Source: Falsiroseomonas sp050563535
Lineage (GTDB): Bacteria > Pseudomonadota > Alphaproteobacteria > Acetobacterales > Acetobacteraceae
DNA: 64,000 nt
Direction of reading: 5' to 3'
NCBI RefSeq assembly: GCF_050563535.1
Contig: NZ_JBNXUO010000002.1
Location: forward strand, 254,161 to 318,160
Each line of letters starts with the position of its first letter. The first letter of the stretch is position 1. A program made the position numbers and the translations under genes. Positions 16,553-24,488 of the stretch are shown here, in pieces. The notes under the pieces are model-generated. The model saw nothing but the letters and a program-made list of their open reading frames with translations. It made no database searches and was not told where the DNA came from.

Positions 16553-16996
16553 TCACCCGATCCGCATCAGGGGCTGCCCGGATTCCACCTCGTCGCCCGA
16601 TGCGACGAGGACGGCATCCACCAGGCCGCCGCGCTGGGCGCGGACCTCGAGGAAGGTCTTCATCGCCTCGACCAGGCAGACCACCGCGCCCGCCGCGACG
16701 CTGGAGCCGGCCGAGACGAATTCCGGCCGGTCGGGCGCGGGCCGGAGGTGGACGACGCCGGGCATCGGCGCGCGGATCTCCGCGCCGTTCGGCGCAGCCC
16801 GCCTCGGCCGCGGCGGGACCGGCGGGGGATGGTCGGGGCCGGCGGCGCGCTGCGGCCCGGCAGAAGGCGCCGCCCCGGCGGGGCGCAGGGCGCCGCGGCT
16901 CAGGCGCAGCGTCCAGCCGCCCTCGCTGAACGTCATCTCGGCGAGGTCGGAGGCCGCCATCGCATCGATGAATGTCTTCAGCTTGTCGGGGTCCAT
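16553..16996 (-). CDS. accB: Biotin carboxyl carrier protein (AccB-like)
   Basis: 147 residues. Short helical N-terminus, a Pro/Ala-rich linker (residues 38-70) and a C-terminal biotinyl domain with APMPGVVHL and the biotin site EAMKT, Lys113. Five bases separate it from accC. It is the first gene of the main minus-strand metabolic unit and lies 52 bases downstream of the TTGGCC of operator site 2. Confidence 0.92.
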   Translation of the reverse strand: MDPDKLKTFIDAMAASDLAEMTFSEGGWTLRLSRGALRPAGAAPSAGPQRAAGPDHPPPVPPRPRRAAPNGAEIRAPMPGVVHLRPAPDRPEFVSAGSSVAAGAVVCLVEAMKTFLEVRAQRGGLVDAVLVASGDEVESGQPLMRIG

Positions 16997-17048
16997 GCGT
17001 CGCCGGCCAATGATCGAGGCAGGAGGCTATCGCCAGCCCCGACCGCCT

Positions 17049-17089
17049 GGCCAAGACGGAATGGGTTTGTCGCGATAAGGCCTGCTTAT
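17049..17089 (-). promoter_or_regulatory. LysR-type operator and promoter, site 2 (accB-pxp unit)
   Basis: On the minus strand: ATAAG-N5-CTTAT (17075-17089, perfect arms), 20 bases, then TTGGCC (17049-17054) and, 17 bases further, GATAGC as a possible -10. CAAACC-N4-CCGTCTTGGCC is identical to site 1. The operator overlaps the TAA stop of the lysR gene. Confidence 0.75.
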
Positions 17090-18021
17090 GTTGCCCGTCG
17101 GACCTCGACGGGCCCGTTCGGCGCCGGGGCGGCCGCCCCGATCAGGTCCAGCACGATGCGCCTCACGGCCTGGGCGGGCTCCGACAGGGGAAGGTGGTCG
17201 GAGAGGCAGAGCGCCAGCGGCGCCTCGATCGCCGGCTCCACGATGCGGCGCTGCCATGCCGCGCAGGAGGCGACGACCTGCCGAGCCATGGATTCGGGCA
17301 GGATGGTCGCGCCCAGGCCTTCCGCGATCACCCGGGTCAGCGTGCTGTCGGATTCGATCTCGGCCACCACGCGCGGGGTCATCCCGTTGGCGGCGAAGGC
17401 CTCGTCCACCATGCGCCGCACCACGTTGTAGGGGCGGGCCATGAACAGGTCGACCCCGGCCAGGTCGCGGACCGGGACGTCTGCGGCGGGGGCGGGCATG
17501 CGGTCCGGCGCCACGAAGCAGAGACGCTCCTTCAGCAGTGGCACGAAGCCAAGGCCGTGCACCGCCGTCTTGCCGGCATAGAGCACGGCGAAGTCCATCC
17601 GGCCGTTCATGACGAGTTCGGACAGCGTGCTGCCATAGGTCTCGTTCAGGTAGAGCACGATGCCGGGGTGCAGGGCGCGCACCGTCCGCAGCAGCGGCAG
17701 CGCGAGGCCCGCGGCCGCCGTGCCGGGCGCGAGCCCGACCGCGACCGCGCCGGTCAGCTCCTGCGCCGCGGCCTGCATGTCCACCCGCGCCTGCTCGCAT
17801 TGCCGCAGGATGAGCTGCGCGTGGCGGTAGAGCACCTTGCCCGCCTCGGTGGGCACCACGCCGCGCTTGGTGCGCATCAGCAGCCGCTGCCCGGCCTCGC
17901 TCTCCAGCGTCGCGAGCTGCTGGCTCAGCGCGGGCTGGGCGATGCGCAGCACGTCGGCGGCGCGGGTCAGGCTGCCCGTGTCCACGATCTTCACGAAATA
18001 CTGCAGCCGCCGGAGATTCAC
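17086..18021 (-). CDS. LysR family transcriptional regulator
   Basis: 311 residues from GTG 18021. The N-terminal helix-turn-helix is standard (MNLRRLQYFVKIVDTGSLTR, AADVLRIAQPALSQQLATLE), followed by a two-lobed effector domain (VAVGLAPGTAAAGLALPLL, MDFAVLYAGKTAVHGLGFVP, IAEGLGATILPESM) similar to the Nac/CysB-type group. It is co-directional with accB and divergent from the aminotransferase. The matching operators at 12352, 17049 and 18058 make it the likely activator of both units and of itself. Confidence 0.92.
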   Translation of the reverse strand: MNLRRLQYFVKIVDTGSLTRAADVLRIAQPALSQQLATLESEAGQRLLMRTKRGVVPTEAGKVLYRHAQLILRQCEQARVDMQAAAQELTGAVAVGLAPGTAAAGLALPLLRTVRALHPGIVLYLNETYGSTLSELVMNGRMDFAVLYAGKTAVHGLGFVPLLKERLCFVAPDRMPAPAADVPVRDLAGVDLFMARPYNVVRRMVDEAFAANGMTPRVVAEIESDSTLTRVIAEGLGATILPESMARQVVASCAAWQRRIVEPAIEAPLALCLSDHLPLSEPAQAVRRIVLDLIGAAAPAPNGPVEVRRAT

Positions 18022-18057
18022 GCCCGTGCCCGCACGCGATTTGCAACGAGGTATGCG

Positions 18058-18098
18058 ATAAGTATTGCCTATGGTGCCAGTTTGAACTCCTGTTGGCC
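18058..18098 (+). promoter_or_regulatory. LysR-type operator and promoter, site 3 (lysR / aminotransferase intergenic)
   Basis: ATAAG-N5-CCTAT (18058-18072; one arm mismatch), 20 bases, TTGGCC (18093-18098): the same spacing as sites 1 and 2, here pointing to the aminotransferase operon whose ATG is 58 bases further on. The flanks GCG before and GGTGCC after the repeat also match the other sites. Position between the divergent genes allows autoregulation of lysR. Confidence 0.68.
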
Positions 18099-18156
18099 AG
18101 CCCGGCCCGGCACGTCTAGCGTCGCCGCTCCGTCGCCCGAGGAGCGCTTCGCCGAG

Positions 18157-19383
18157 ATGTCCGCCGCCACGACCGCAGCACCCCGCGTCGCGGAGCGGGT
18201 CCGCCGGATCAAGCCATCGCCGAGTTCCGCGGCGGCCGACCGGGCCGCCGCGCTGCGCCGCGAAGGCCGCAGCATCGTGAGCCTCGTCGTGGGGGAGCCG
18301 GACTTCGACACCCCCGCGAACATCCGCCGCGCCGCCGCGGCGGCGATGGACAGGGGCGCGACCCGCTACACCACCCTAGCCGGCACGCCGGAGCTTCGGC
18401 GCGCCATCGCGGCCAAGCTCGCGCGCGAGAACGCGCTGGACTACGGCCCGGACGACATCATCGTCACCAATGGCTGCAAGAGCGCGATCTACAGCGCCTT
18501 CGAGGCGACGCTGGAGCCGGGCGACGAGGTGGTGATCCCCACCCCCTGCTGGGTGTCCTACCCCGACATGGCGCTGGCCTGCGGCGCGAAGCCGGTGATG
18601 GTCGCCTGCCCGGAGGCGCAGGGCTTCAAGCTCGCGCCCGCGCGGCTTGCCGCGGCGATCACGCCGCGCACGCGCTGGCTGGTCGTCAACTCGCCGAGCA
18701 ACCCGACCGGCGCGACCTACACCCAGGCGGAGTGGCGCGCGCTGGCGGAGGTGCTGCGCGGGCATCCGCAGGTGCTGGTGATGACGGACGACATCTACGA
18801 GCACATCCGCTTCGCCGGGGACGGCCCTGCCCCGCACCTGCTCACCGCCGCGCCGGAACTGCGGGACCGGACGCTCGCCATCAACGGGGTGTCCAAGACC
18901 TATGCGATGACGGGCTGGCGGATCGGCTGGGCGGCGGGACCGCGCGACCTGGTCGAGGCGCTGGGCACGCTGCTCTCCCAGGCTTCGGGCAATGCGTGCT
19001 CGGTCAGCCAGGCGGCGGCGGTGGAGGCGCTGGAGGGCGACCAGGGCTTCGTCGCCGAGAGCGTGGCCACCTATCGCGCCCGGCGCGACCGGATGGTGGC
19101 CCGGATCAACGCGATTCCCGGGCTGGCCTGCACGCCGCCGGAGGGCGCCTTCTATCTCTACGTGAACTGCGCGGGCCTGCTCGGGCGCCTCACGCCGGAT
19201 GGCCGGCGGCTCGCGACCGACGACGACGTGGTCATGCATCTGCTGGAGAGCGCAGGGGTGGCGCTCGTGCCCGGCGCGGCCTATGGGCTGTCACCCTATT
19301 TCAGGCTGTCGATCGCGACCTCGACCGCCAATCTCGACGAAGGCGCGGACCGCATCGCCCGCGCCGTCGCCGCCCTCCGCTGA
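18157..19383 (+). CDS. Pyridoxal-phosphate aminotransferase, class I/II
   Basis: 408 residues from ATG 18157. Fold-type I features: VGEPDFDTPANIRRAAAAAM, ATRYTTLAGTPELRRAI, NSPSNPTGATYT, TDDIYEHIRF, and the PLP lysine in GVSKTYAMTGWRIGW (Lys247), with the substrate-binding arginine in SPYFRLSIATS. It resembles AspC-type aspartate/aromatic/branched aminotransferases. First gene of a five-gene plus-strand operon under operator site 3. The substrate is inferred to be an amino acid made or taken up by the facing operon. Confidence 0.92.
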   Translation: MSAATTAAPRVAERVRRIKPSPSSAAADRAAALRREGRSIVSLVVGEPDFDTPANIRRAAAAAMDRGATRYTTLAGTPELRRAIAAKLARENALDYGPDDIIVTNGCKSAIYSAFEATLEPGDEVVIPTPCWVSYPDMALACGAKPVMVACPEAQGFKLAPARLAAAITPRTRWLVVNSPSNPTGATYTQAEWRALAEVLRGHPQVLVMTDDIYEHIRFAGDGPAPHLLTAAPELRDRTLAINGVSKTYAMTGWRIGWAAGPRDLVEALGTLLSQASGNACSVSQAAAVEALEGDQGFVAESVATYRARRDRMVARINAIPGLACTPPEGAFYLYVNCAGLLGRLTPDGRRLATDDDVVMHLLESAGVALVPGAAYGLSPYFRLSIATSTANLDEGADRIARAVAALR

Positions 19384-19406
19384 AGCCCGCTGTCCAGGAT
19401 CCGAGA

Positions 19407-20276
19407 ATGCCGATGACCCCGCCCGACAGAATGCGCGCCCTGCTGGCGGCGCCCGGTTTCGTCGCCATGCCGGCGGTCTGGGACGGCCTGACCGCGAAGA
19501 TGACCCAGGCCGCGGGGTTCGGGACCGCCTTCCTGTCCGGGTCCTGCGTCGCTGCCGCCCGGCTCGGCGCGCCCGACCTCGACATCGTCTCCTTCGCGGA
19601 GATGCTGGACAGCCTGGAGATGGTGCGCGGCGCCGCGCCGGACCTGCTGATCCTTGCCGATGGCGACCACGGCTACGGCAATGCGATGAACGTGCAGCGC
19701 ACCGTCCGCGCCTATGGCCGCGCCGGCGCGGCGGCGGTGCTGATCGAGGACAAGATCACCCCGCGGGCGCTGACCTCCGACGGCAAGCCCTGCATGCCGC
19801 GCGAGGAGATGCGGATGAAGATCCGCGCGGCGGTGGAGGCCGCGAAGGACAGCGGCATCCTGGTGATGGCGCGCACGGATTGCCGCCCGACGGCCGGCAT
19901 CGAGGAGGCGCTGGCGCGGATCGCGATGTATGTCGAGGAGGGGGCGGACATCCTGTTCCTCGACAGCCCGAAGGACGAGGCGGAGGTGCGCGCGGCGGTC
20001 GCGGCCTCGAAGGGCCGGCCGCATTTCGCCGTGCTCTCGCCCGGCGCCCCGCGCGAGACGCCGACCCAGGCGCGCGCGGCGGAACTCGGCCTGAAGATCG
20101 GGACCTTCCCGACGGGGATGCTCTCGCCCGTCATCGGCGCGATCCAGGGCGCGCTCGACGCCATCGCCGCCGGCCGGTCGGAATCGCCCGCCGCCATCCC
20201 GGGCAGCCAGCTCCGCGACGTCCTCGGCTATGGCGACTACGAACGGCAGGCGAAGCGGTTCAAGTCGGAGGGCTGA
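19407..20276 (+). CDS. Isocitrate lyase/PEP mutase superfamily protein (oxaloacetate decarboxylase-like)
   Basis: 289 residues from ATG 19407 (ATG 19413 is possible). TIM-barrel family features: MPAVWDGLTAKMTQAAGF, SGSCVAAARLG, ILADGDHGYGNAMNVQRTVR, AVLIEDKITPRA, VMARTDCRP. The usual K-K-C-G-H catalytic loop of isocitrate lyases is absent, as in oxaloacetate decarboxylase and carboxyphosphonoenolpyruvate-type members. It cleaves or forms a C-C bond next to a carboxylate with Mg2+; the exact substrate is unknown. Confidence 0.85.
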   Translation: MPMTPPDRMRALLAAPGFVAMPAVWDGLTAKMTQAAGFGTAFLSGSCVAAARLGAPDLDIVSFAEMLDSLEMVRGAAPDLLILADGDHGYGNAMNVQRTVRAYGRAGAAAVLIEDKITPRALTSDGKPCMPREEMRMKIRAAVEAAKDSGILVMARTDCRPTAGIEEALARIAMYVEEGADILFLDSPKDEAEVRAAVAASKGRPHFAVLSPGAPRETPTQARAAELGLKIGTFPTGMLSPVIGAIQGALDAIAAGRSESPAAIPGSQLRDVLGYGDYERQAKRFKSEG

Positions 20277-20278
20277 GG

Positions 20279-21046
20279 ATGACGCTTCCGAGGGCCTTCG
20301 ACCTTTCCGGCCGCCGCGCGCTGGTCACCGGCGGCGGGCAGGGGATCGGGCTGGCGCTGGCGCGCGCGCTGGCCGAGGCTGGTGCCGCGGTGGTGCTGAA
20401 CGGCCGCACGGCGGCGAAGCTGGAGGCGGCCGCGGCCGCGCTGGCGGCGGAAGGCCACGCGGCCGAGATCGCGCCCTTCGACGTGACCGACCCCGAGGCG
20501 GTCGTGACGGGCGTCGCCGGGGTGCTGTCGCGCGGCGACCTCGACATCCTCGTCAACAACGCCGGCATCCAGCGCCGCACGCCGCTGCAGGACTTCCCCG
20601 AGGAGACCTGGCGCGAGCTGATGCGCACCAACCTCGACGCGGTGTTCTACGTGGCGAAGGCGGTGGCGCGGCACATGATCGCGCGCGGACGCGGCAAGAT
20701 CATCAACATCGGGTCGGTGCAGAGCGAGCTCGGCCGGCCCGGCATCGCGCCCTATGCCGCCAGCAAGGGCGCGGTGCGGATGCTGACGCGCGGCATGTGC
20801 GCCGACTGGGCGCGGCTCGGCCTGCAGGTCAACGCGATCGCGCCCGGCTACTTCGCCACCGAGATGAACCGCGCGCTGGTGGACGACGCTGCCTTTTCCG
20901 ACTGGGTGGGCAAGCGCACCCCGGCCGGGCGCTGGGGCAATGTGGAGGAACTCGGCGGTGCCGCGGTCTTCCTCGCCTCCGACGCATCGAGCTTCGTCAA
21001 CGGGCAGGTGCTGTTCGTGGACGGCGGCATGACGGCAGTGGTCTAG
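20279..21046 (+). CDS. SDR oxidoreductase, gluconate 5-dehydrogenase-like
   Basis: 255 residues from ATG 20279. Opens FDLSGRRALVTGGGQGIG; NGR after strand 2 indicates NADP(H); NNAGIQRRTPLQDFPEETW, GSVQSELG, YAASKGAVRML, and the C-terminal VNGQVLFVDGGMTAV. The FDLSG start and the N-N-A-G-I-Q-R-R segment are characteristic of gluconate 5-dehydrogenase (IdnO), which reduces 5-ketogluconate to gluconate. The adjacent L-idonate dehydrogenase supports this. Confidence 0.85.
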   Translation: MTLPRAFDLSGRRALVTGGGQGIGLALARALAEAGAAVVLNGRTAAKLEAAAAALAAEGHAAEIAPFDVTDPEAVVTGVAGVLSRGDLDILVNNAGIQRRTPLQDFPEETWRELMRTNLDAVFYVAKAVARHMIARGRGKIINIGSVQSELGRPGIAPYAASKGAVRMLTRGMCADWARLGLQVNAIAPGYFATEMNRALVDDAAFSDWVGKRTPAGRWGNVEELGGAAVFLASDASSFVNGQVLFVDGGMTAVV

Positions 21047-21072
21047 CAGCGCCAGCACCAGGGAACGCCACG

Positions 21073-22029
21073 ATGAACGACGCCACCGGCAAGCCCGGCC
21101 TGCTGGTCCTCGGCCCCTACGCGGAGGAGGAACTGGCCGCGCTCGCCCAGCACTTCACCGTGCATCGTCTGTGGGAGGCGGCGGACCGCGACGCCTTCAT
21201 CCGCGGGGTCGCGCCCGGGATCCGCGCGGTCGGCACGCGCGGCGAGATCGGGGCGAGCGCGGCGCTGATGGCGATGCTGCCGGCGCTCGAGATCGTCGCC
21301 TGCTTCGGCGTCGGCACGGATGCGATCGACCTCGCCCATGCCCGCAGCCGCGGCATCCGCGTGACGAACACGCCGGACGTGCTGACCGAGGACGTGGCCG
21401 ATCTCGGCTGGGGGCTGCTGCTCGCGGCGGCGCGGCGCATCCCGGCCGGCGATGCGCATGTCCGCTCCGGCGCCTGGGCGGCGCGTGGGCCGATGGCGTT
21501 GACCACGCGCGTCTGGGGCAAGCGGCTCGGCATTGTCGGCCTCGGCCGGATCGGGCGGGCCGTCGCGCGCCGCGCGCAGGGCTTCGGGATGGCGGTCGCC
21601 TACAGCGGCCGCACGCGGCAGGCGGATGTGGACCTTCCCTGGCACGCGGACCCCGTCCCGCTGGCGCGGGAATCCGACATGCTGATGATCTGCACCGCCG
21701 GGGGCGCAGGGACGCAGGGCCTGGTCGGCGCCGCGGTGCTGGAGGCGCTCGGGCCGGGCGGCATCCTCGTCAACATCGCGCGTGGCAGCGTGGTGGACGA
21801 GGCGGCGCTGCTGCACGCCCTGCGCACGGGCGGCCTCGCAGCGGCCGGCCTCGACGTCTTCCTGAACGAGCCACGGATCGACGAGGCCTTCTTCACGCTG
21901 GAGAATGTCGTGCTGCAGCCGCACCATGCCAGCGGCACGGTGGAGACCCGCGCCGCGATGGGCGCGCTGGTGCGGGAGAACCTGGTGGCCCATGTCACCG
22001 GCGCCCCGCTGCCGACACCGGTTGCCTGA
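21073..22029 (+). CDS. D-isomer-specific 2-hydroxyacid dehydrogenase (glyoxylate/hydroxypyruvate/2-ketogluconate reductase type)
   Basis: 318 residues. NAD-binding core GIVGLGRIGRAVARRA, catalytic Arg in NIARGSVVDE, Glu in DVFLNEPRI and His in LQPHHASGTVETR. The short QPHHASGT ending is typical of the GhrB-like group that reduces glyoxylate, hydroxypyruvate or 2-keto-gluconate. Beside IdnO- and IdnD-like genes, a ketogluconate role is attractive. Confidence 0.88.
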   Translation: MNDATGKPGLLVLGPYAEEELAALAQHFTVHRLWEAADRDAFIRGVAPGIRAVGTRGEIGASAALMAMLPALEIVACFGVGTDAIDLAHARSRGIRVTNTPDVLTEDVADLGWGLLLAAARRIPAGDAHVRSGAWAARGPMALTTRVWGKRLGIVGLGRIGRAVARRAQGFGMAVAYSGRTRQADVDLPWHADPVPLARESDMLMICTAGGAGTQGLVGAAVLEALGPGGILVNIARGSVVDEAALLHALRTGGLAAAGLDVFLNEPRIDEAFFTLENVVLQPHHASGTVETRAAMGALVRENLVAHVTGAPLPTPVA

Positions 22030-22042
22030 GGGAAGGCCGATC

Positions 22043-23074
22043 ATGAAGGCGCTTGTCATCCATGGCCCACACGACCTTCGCGTGGACGAGGTCGCCGAGG
22101 CCAGCCCCGGACCGCGCCAGGTCGCGGTGCGGGTGCGCGCGGGCGGGATCTGCGGCTCGGACCTGCACTACTACCACCAGGGAGGCTTCGGCACGGTCCG
22201 CCTGCGGGAGCCGATGGTGCTCGGCCACGAGGTCGCCGGCGAGGTGGCCGAGGTCGGGCGCGAGGTGACGAGCCTGCGCCCGGGCGACCGGGTGGCGGTC
22301 AGTCCCTCGCTGCCCTGCGGCGCCTGCCGGTATTGCCTGGCGGGTGCGCCGAACCACTGCCTCGACATGCGCTTCTACGGCTCGGCGATGCGCTTTCCGC
22401 ATGTGCAGGGCGCCTTCCGGGAGGTGCTGGTCTGCGAGGAGGCGCAGGCCGTCCGGGTGCCGGATGGGGTGCCGCTGGAACGTGCGGCCTTCGCCGAGCC
22501 GCTGGCGGTCTGCCTGCATGCCGCACGCCAGGCCGGGCCGCTGATGGGGGCGCGCGTGCTGGTGACCGGCACCGGGCCGATCGGCGCGCTGGCGCTGCTC
22601 GTCGCGCGTCACGCCGGCGCGCGGGAGGTGGTGTGCACCGACGTCTCCGACGCTCCGCTTGCCCTGGCACGGCGGCTCGGCGCCGATGCCGCGCTGAACA
22701 CGCGCAGCGATCCCGCCGCGCTGGAGCCGTGGTGCGCGGAGAAGGGGACCTTCGACGCCGTGTTCGAGGCTTCGGGCTCGGGCGCGGCGCTTGCCGGCGC
22801 GCTCGCCGCGGCGCGGCCCGGTGCGACGGTGGTGCAGCTCGGCCTCGGCGGGGAGGTTCCGCTGCCGGTGAATGTCCTGGTCGCGAAGGAGATCACGCTG
22901 CGCGGCACCTTCCGCTTCCACGAGGAGTTCCGCTGGGCGGTGGAGGCGCTCGCCTCCGGCCGCATCGACGTCGCGCCGCTGCTGACCGAGGTCGTGCCGC
23001 TGGCCGACGCCCGGCGCGCCTTCGACCTGGCGAGCGACCGGTCGCGGGCGATGAAGGTGCAACTGGCCTTCTAG
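22043..23074 (+). CDS. idnD: L-idonate 5-dehydrogenase (zinc alcohol dehydrogenase)
   Basis: 343 residues. Catalytic zinc ligands in GICGSDLHYY and GHEVAGEV, a structural zinc cluster CGACRYCLAGAPNHC, and Rossmann loop GTGPIGAL followed by the Asp-containing TDVSDA, indicating NAD(H). The G-S-D-L-H-Y-Y-H-Q-G-G-F-G segment is diagnostic of IdnD. It would oxidise L-idonate to 5-ketogluconate for IdnO. Last gene of the operon. Confidence 0.9.
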   Translation: MKALVIHGPHDLRVDEVAEASPGPRQVAVRVRAGGICGSDLHYYHQGGFGTVRLREPMVLGHEVAGEVAEVGREVTSLRPGDRVAVSPSLPCGACRYCLAGAPNHCLDMRFYGSAMRFPHVQGAFREVLVCEEAQAVRVPDGVPLERAAFAEPLAVCLHAARQAGPLMGARVLVTGTGPIGALALLVARHAGAREVVCTDVSDAPLALARRLGADAALNTRSDPAALEPWCAEKGTFDAVFEASGSGAALAGALAAARPGATVVQLGLGGEVPLPVNVLVAKEITLRGTFRFHEEFRWAVEALASGRIDVAPLLTEVVPLADARRAFDLASDRSRAMKVQLAF

Positions 23075-23568
23075 GCCGCGGCGGACCCGGCTCCGCGCGG
23101 GCGGCTGTTCAGCGCGGCCGCGGCGGCTTCGCCGGGGAGGATCCGCGGCGGCCCTTGGCCGCCGGCTGGCTTTCATGCCGTGAGGTCGCGTTGTCCGCCT
23201 TGGCACGCGCGGCAGCCTCGGCTGCGCCCCAGCGGTGGCGATAGCGGCGGCGAAGGCGGATGCGCGCGGCGATGCGCCGCAGGAAGCCGAGCATCAAGGC
23301 GCCGCCCGCGTGGTCGGAATGGCCATCGTGAATCCCCTGGCCTGGTCGGCACCACGCCCGGGGCTTCGCCCGCGAAGCGCGAAGCGGGTGGGCCGAGCGG
23401 GATGCAAGGTGGAGGAAGGGACCGGCGCCGCCGGTCGTTCCACCGCCCGAGGATGACGAACCCGTGTGTCCGCCAGCCCGGCGGGGGGCGATGCGGCCTC
23501 GCGCAGGCGTGCGCGGCGGGGACGAATGAGAGCGACCGCGGCGCCTCGAAGCATCGTATACAAAAAAC
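23075..23568. other. Intergenic region, mostly without recognisable features
   Basis: 494 bases between idnD and the sigma factor gene. A possible small minus-strand gene occupies 23109-23294. The rest has no clear gene, repeat or strong terminator. The last 15 bases are AT-rich and carry the TATACA described below. Confidence 0.6.
23109..23294 (-). CDS. Small basic hypothetical protein
   Basis: 61 residues from ATG 23294. Very rich in Arg/Lys/Ala (MLGFLRRIAARIRLRRRYRH at the N-terminus), which could be an amphipathic membrane-binding or nucleic-acid-binding peptide. The ribosome site is weak and high-GC DNA often yields such open frames, so it may not be a real gene. Confidence 0.3.
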   Translation of the reverse strand: MLGFLRRIAARIRLRRRYRHRWGAAEAAARAKADNATSRHESQPAAKGRRGSSPAKPPRPR

Positions 23569-23571
23569 ATG
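23557..23571 (+). promoter_or_regulatory. Candidate -10 box giving a leaderless sigma-factor mRNA
   Basis: TATACA (23557-23562) is followed by seven A/C bases and the ATG at 23569. Transcription would be expected to start on or next to the A of the ATG. No Shine-Dalgarno sequence precedes the ATG. A convincing -35 box is not visible. Confidence 0.4.
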
Positions 23572-24183
23572 AAGAATCACCAGGACGATTTCGACCGCCA
23601 GCTGATCTCCCTGTTGCCGCGGCTGCGGGTCCAGGCCGTGGCCCTCACCCGCAACCCGACCACCGCGCGCGACCTGGTGCAGGATGCCGTCACCAACGCG
23701 CTCGCCGCCCGCGGCAGCTTCACGCCCGGCACCAATTTCGCTGCCTGGATGCACCGCATCCTGCGCAACCGCTTCATCAGCGACACGCGCAAGCGCCGGC
23801 CGACCACCGACATCGACGACGTCCCGCAGGCCGCGCTGGCGACGCCCGCGGCGCATGAGGACAGCCTCGTGCTGAAAGAGCTGCATCGCGCGCTCGGCGA
23901 CCTTCCGCCGCTGCAGCGGGAGACGCTGTTCATGGTGGTCCTGCAGGGCATGTCGTACGAGCAGGCGGCGGAAGCGACCGGCTGCGCTGTCGGCACCGCG
24001 AAAAGCCGGGTCTTCCGCGCACGACAGCAGATGCAGCTCGCCCTCACGGGCACGACCCGGCCCGCCGGCACGGCGCAGCAGGCCGCGCAGGGCGGCGAGC
24101 CCCATGCGGCGGCGCGCCGCGCCGGGGCGCCGAAGCTGCGGCACCCCGACCTGATCGCGGCGGGGAGGGACGCGCCATGCTGA
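23569..24183 (+). CDS. ECF-type RNA polymerase sigma factor
   Basis: 204 residues. Region 2: QLISLLPRLRVQAVALTRNP, ARDLVQDAVTNALA, FAAWMHRILRNRFISDTRKR. Region 4: ALGDLPPLQRETLFMVVLQG, MSYEQAAEATGCAVGTAKSR. This is the EcfG-like small sigma group common in alphaproteobacteria. No NepR or anti-sigma gene is next to it. After residue 160 a Gly/Ala-rich tail extends beyond the usual end. The stop overlaps the following small gene, suggesting co-transcription. Confidence 0.9.
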   Translation: MKNHQDDFDRQLISLLPRLRVQAVALTRNPTTARDLVQDAVTNALAARGSFTPGTNFAAWMHRILRNRFISDTRKRRPTTDIDDVPQAALATPAAHEDSLVLKELHRALGDLPPLQRETLFMVVLQGMSYEQAAEATGCAVGTAKSRVFRARQQMQLALTGTTRPAGTAQQAAQGGEPHAAARRAGAPKLRHPDLIAAGRDAPC

Positions 24184-24431
24184 CGCGCAGCCACCGCACG
24201 ACGGTCGTATTCCGGCGACCCTTCATGCTGGCCGGCTTCGACCGCCCGCAGCCCGCCGGGACCTACGACGTGGAGACGGAGGAGGAACTGCTGGAAGGCC
24301 TGTCGTTCCCGGCCTATCGCCGCGTCGCGACGGTGATGACGCCAAGGGCGCGGCAGCCCGGGGCGCTGTTGCAGGCGCTCGCCGTCGATCCGGGGGAACT
24401 GGACCGTGCGCTGGCATCCGATCGTGAGTGA
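24177..24431 (+). CDS. Conserved hypothetical protein
   Basis: 84 residues. The core RRPFMLAGFDRPQPAGTYDV followed by ETEEELLEGLSFPAYRRV looks like a conserved small alphaproteobacterial family of unknown function (recalled, not searched). No membrane segment or signal peptide. Overlaps the sigma gene by seven bases. Confidence 0.68.
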   Translation: MLTRSHRTTVVFRRPFMLAGFDRPQPAGTYDVETEEELLEGLSFPAYRRVATVMTPRARQPGALLQALAVDPGELDRALASDRE

Positions 24432-24488
24432 CCGGGAACATCCGCGGTGCGGCCGCGCGGCCACGTCCCGGTCAGGAGCGCGGCTGTC

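Noticed and set aside
23109..23570. 153-residue minus-strand protein covering most of the intergenic region
   Set aside because: The N-terminal two thirds are compositionally shadow-like and overlap the sigma factor promoter. Only the last 61 codons were kept, at low confidence.
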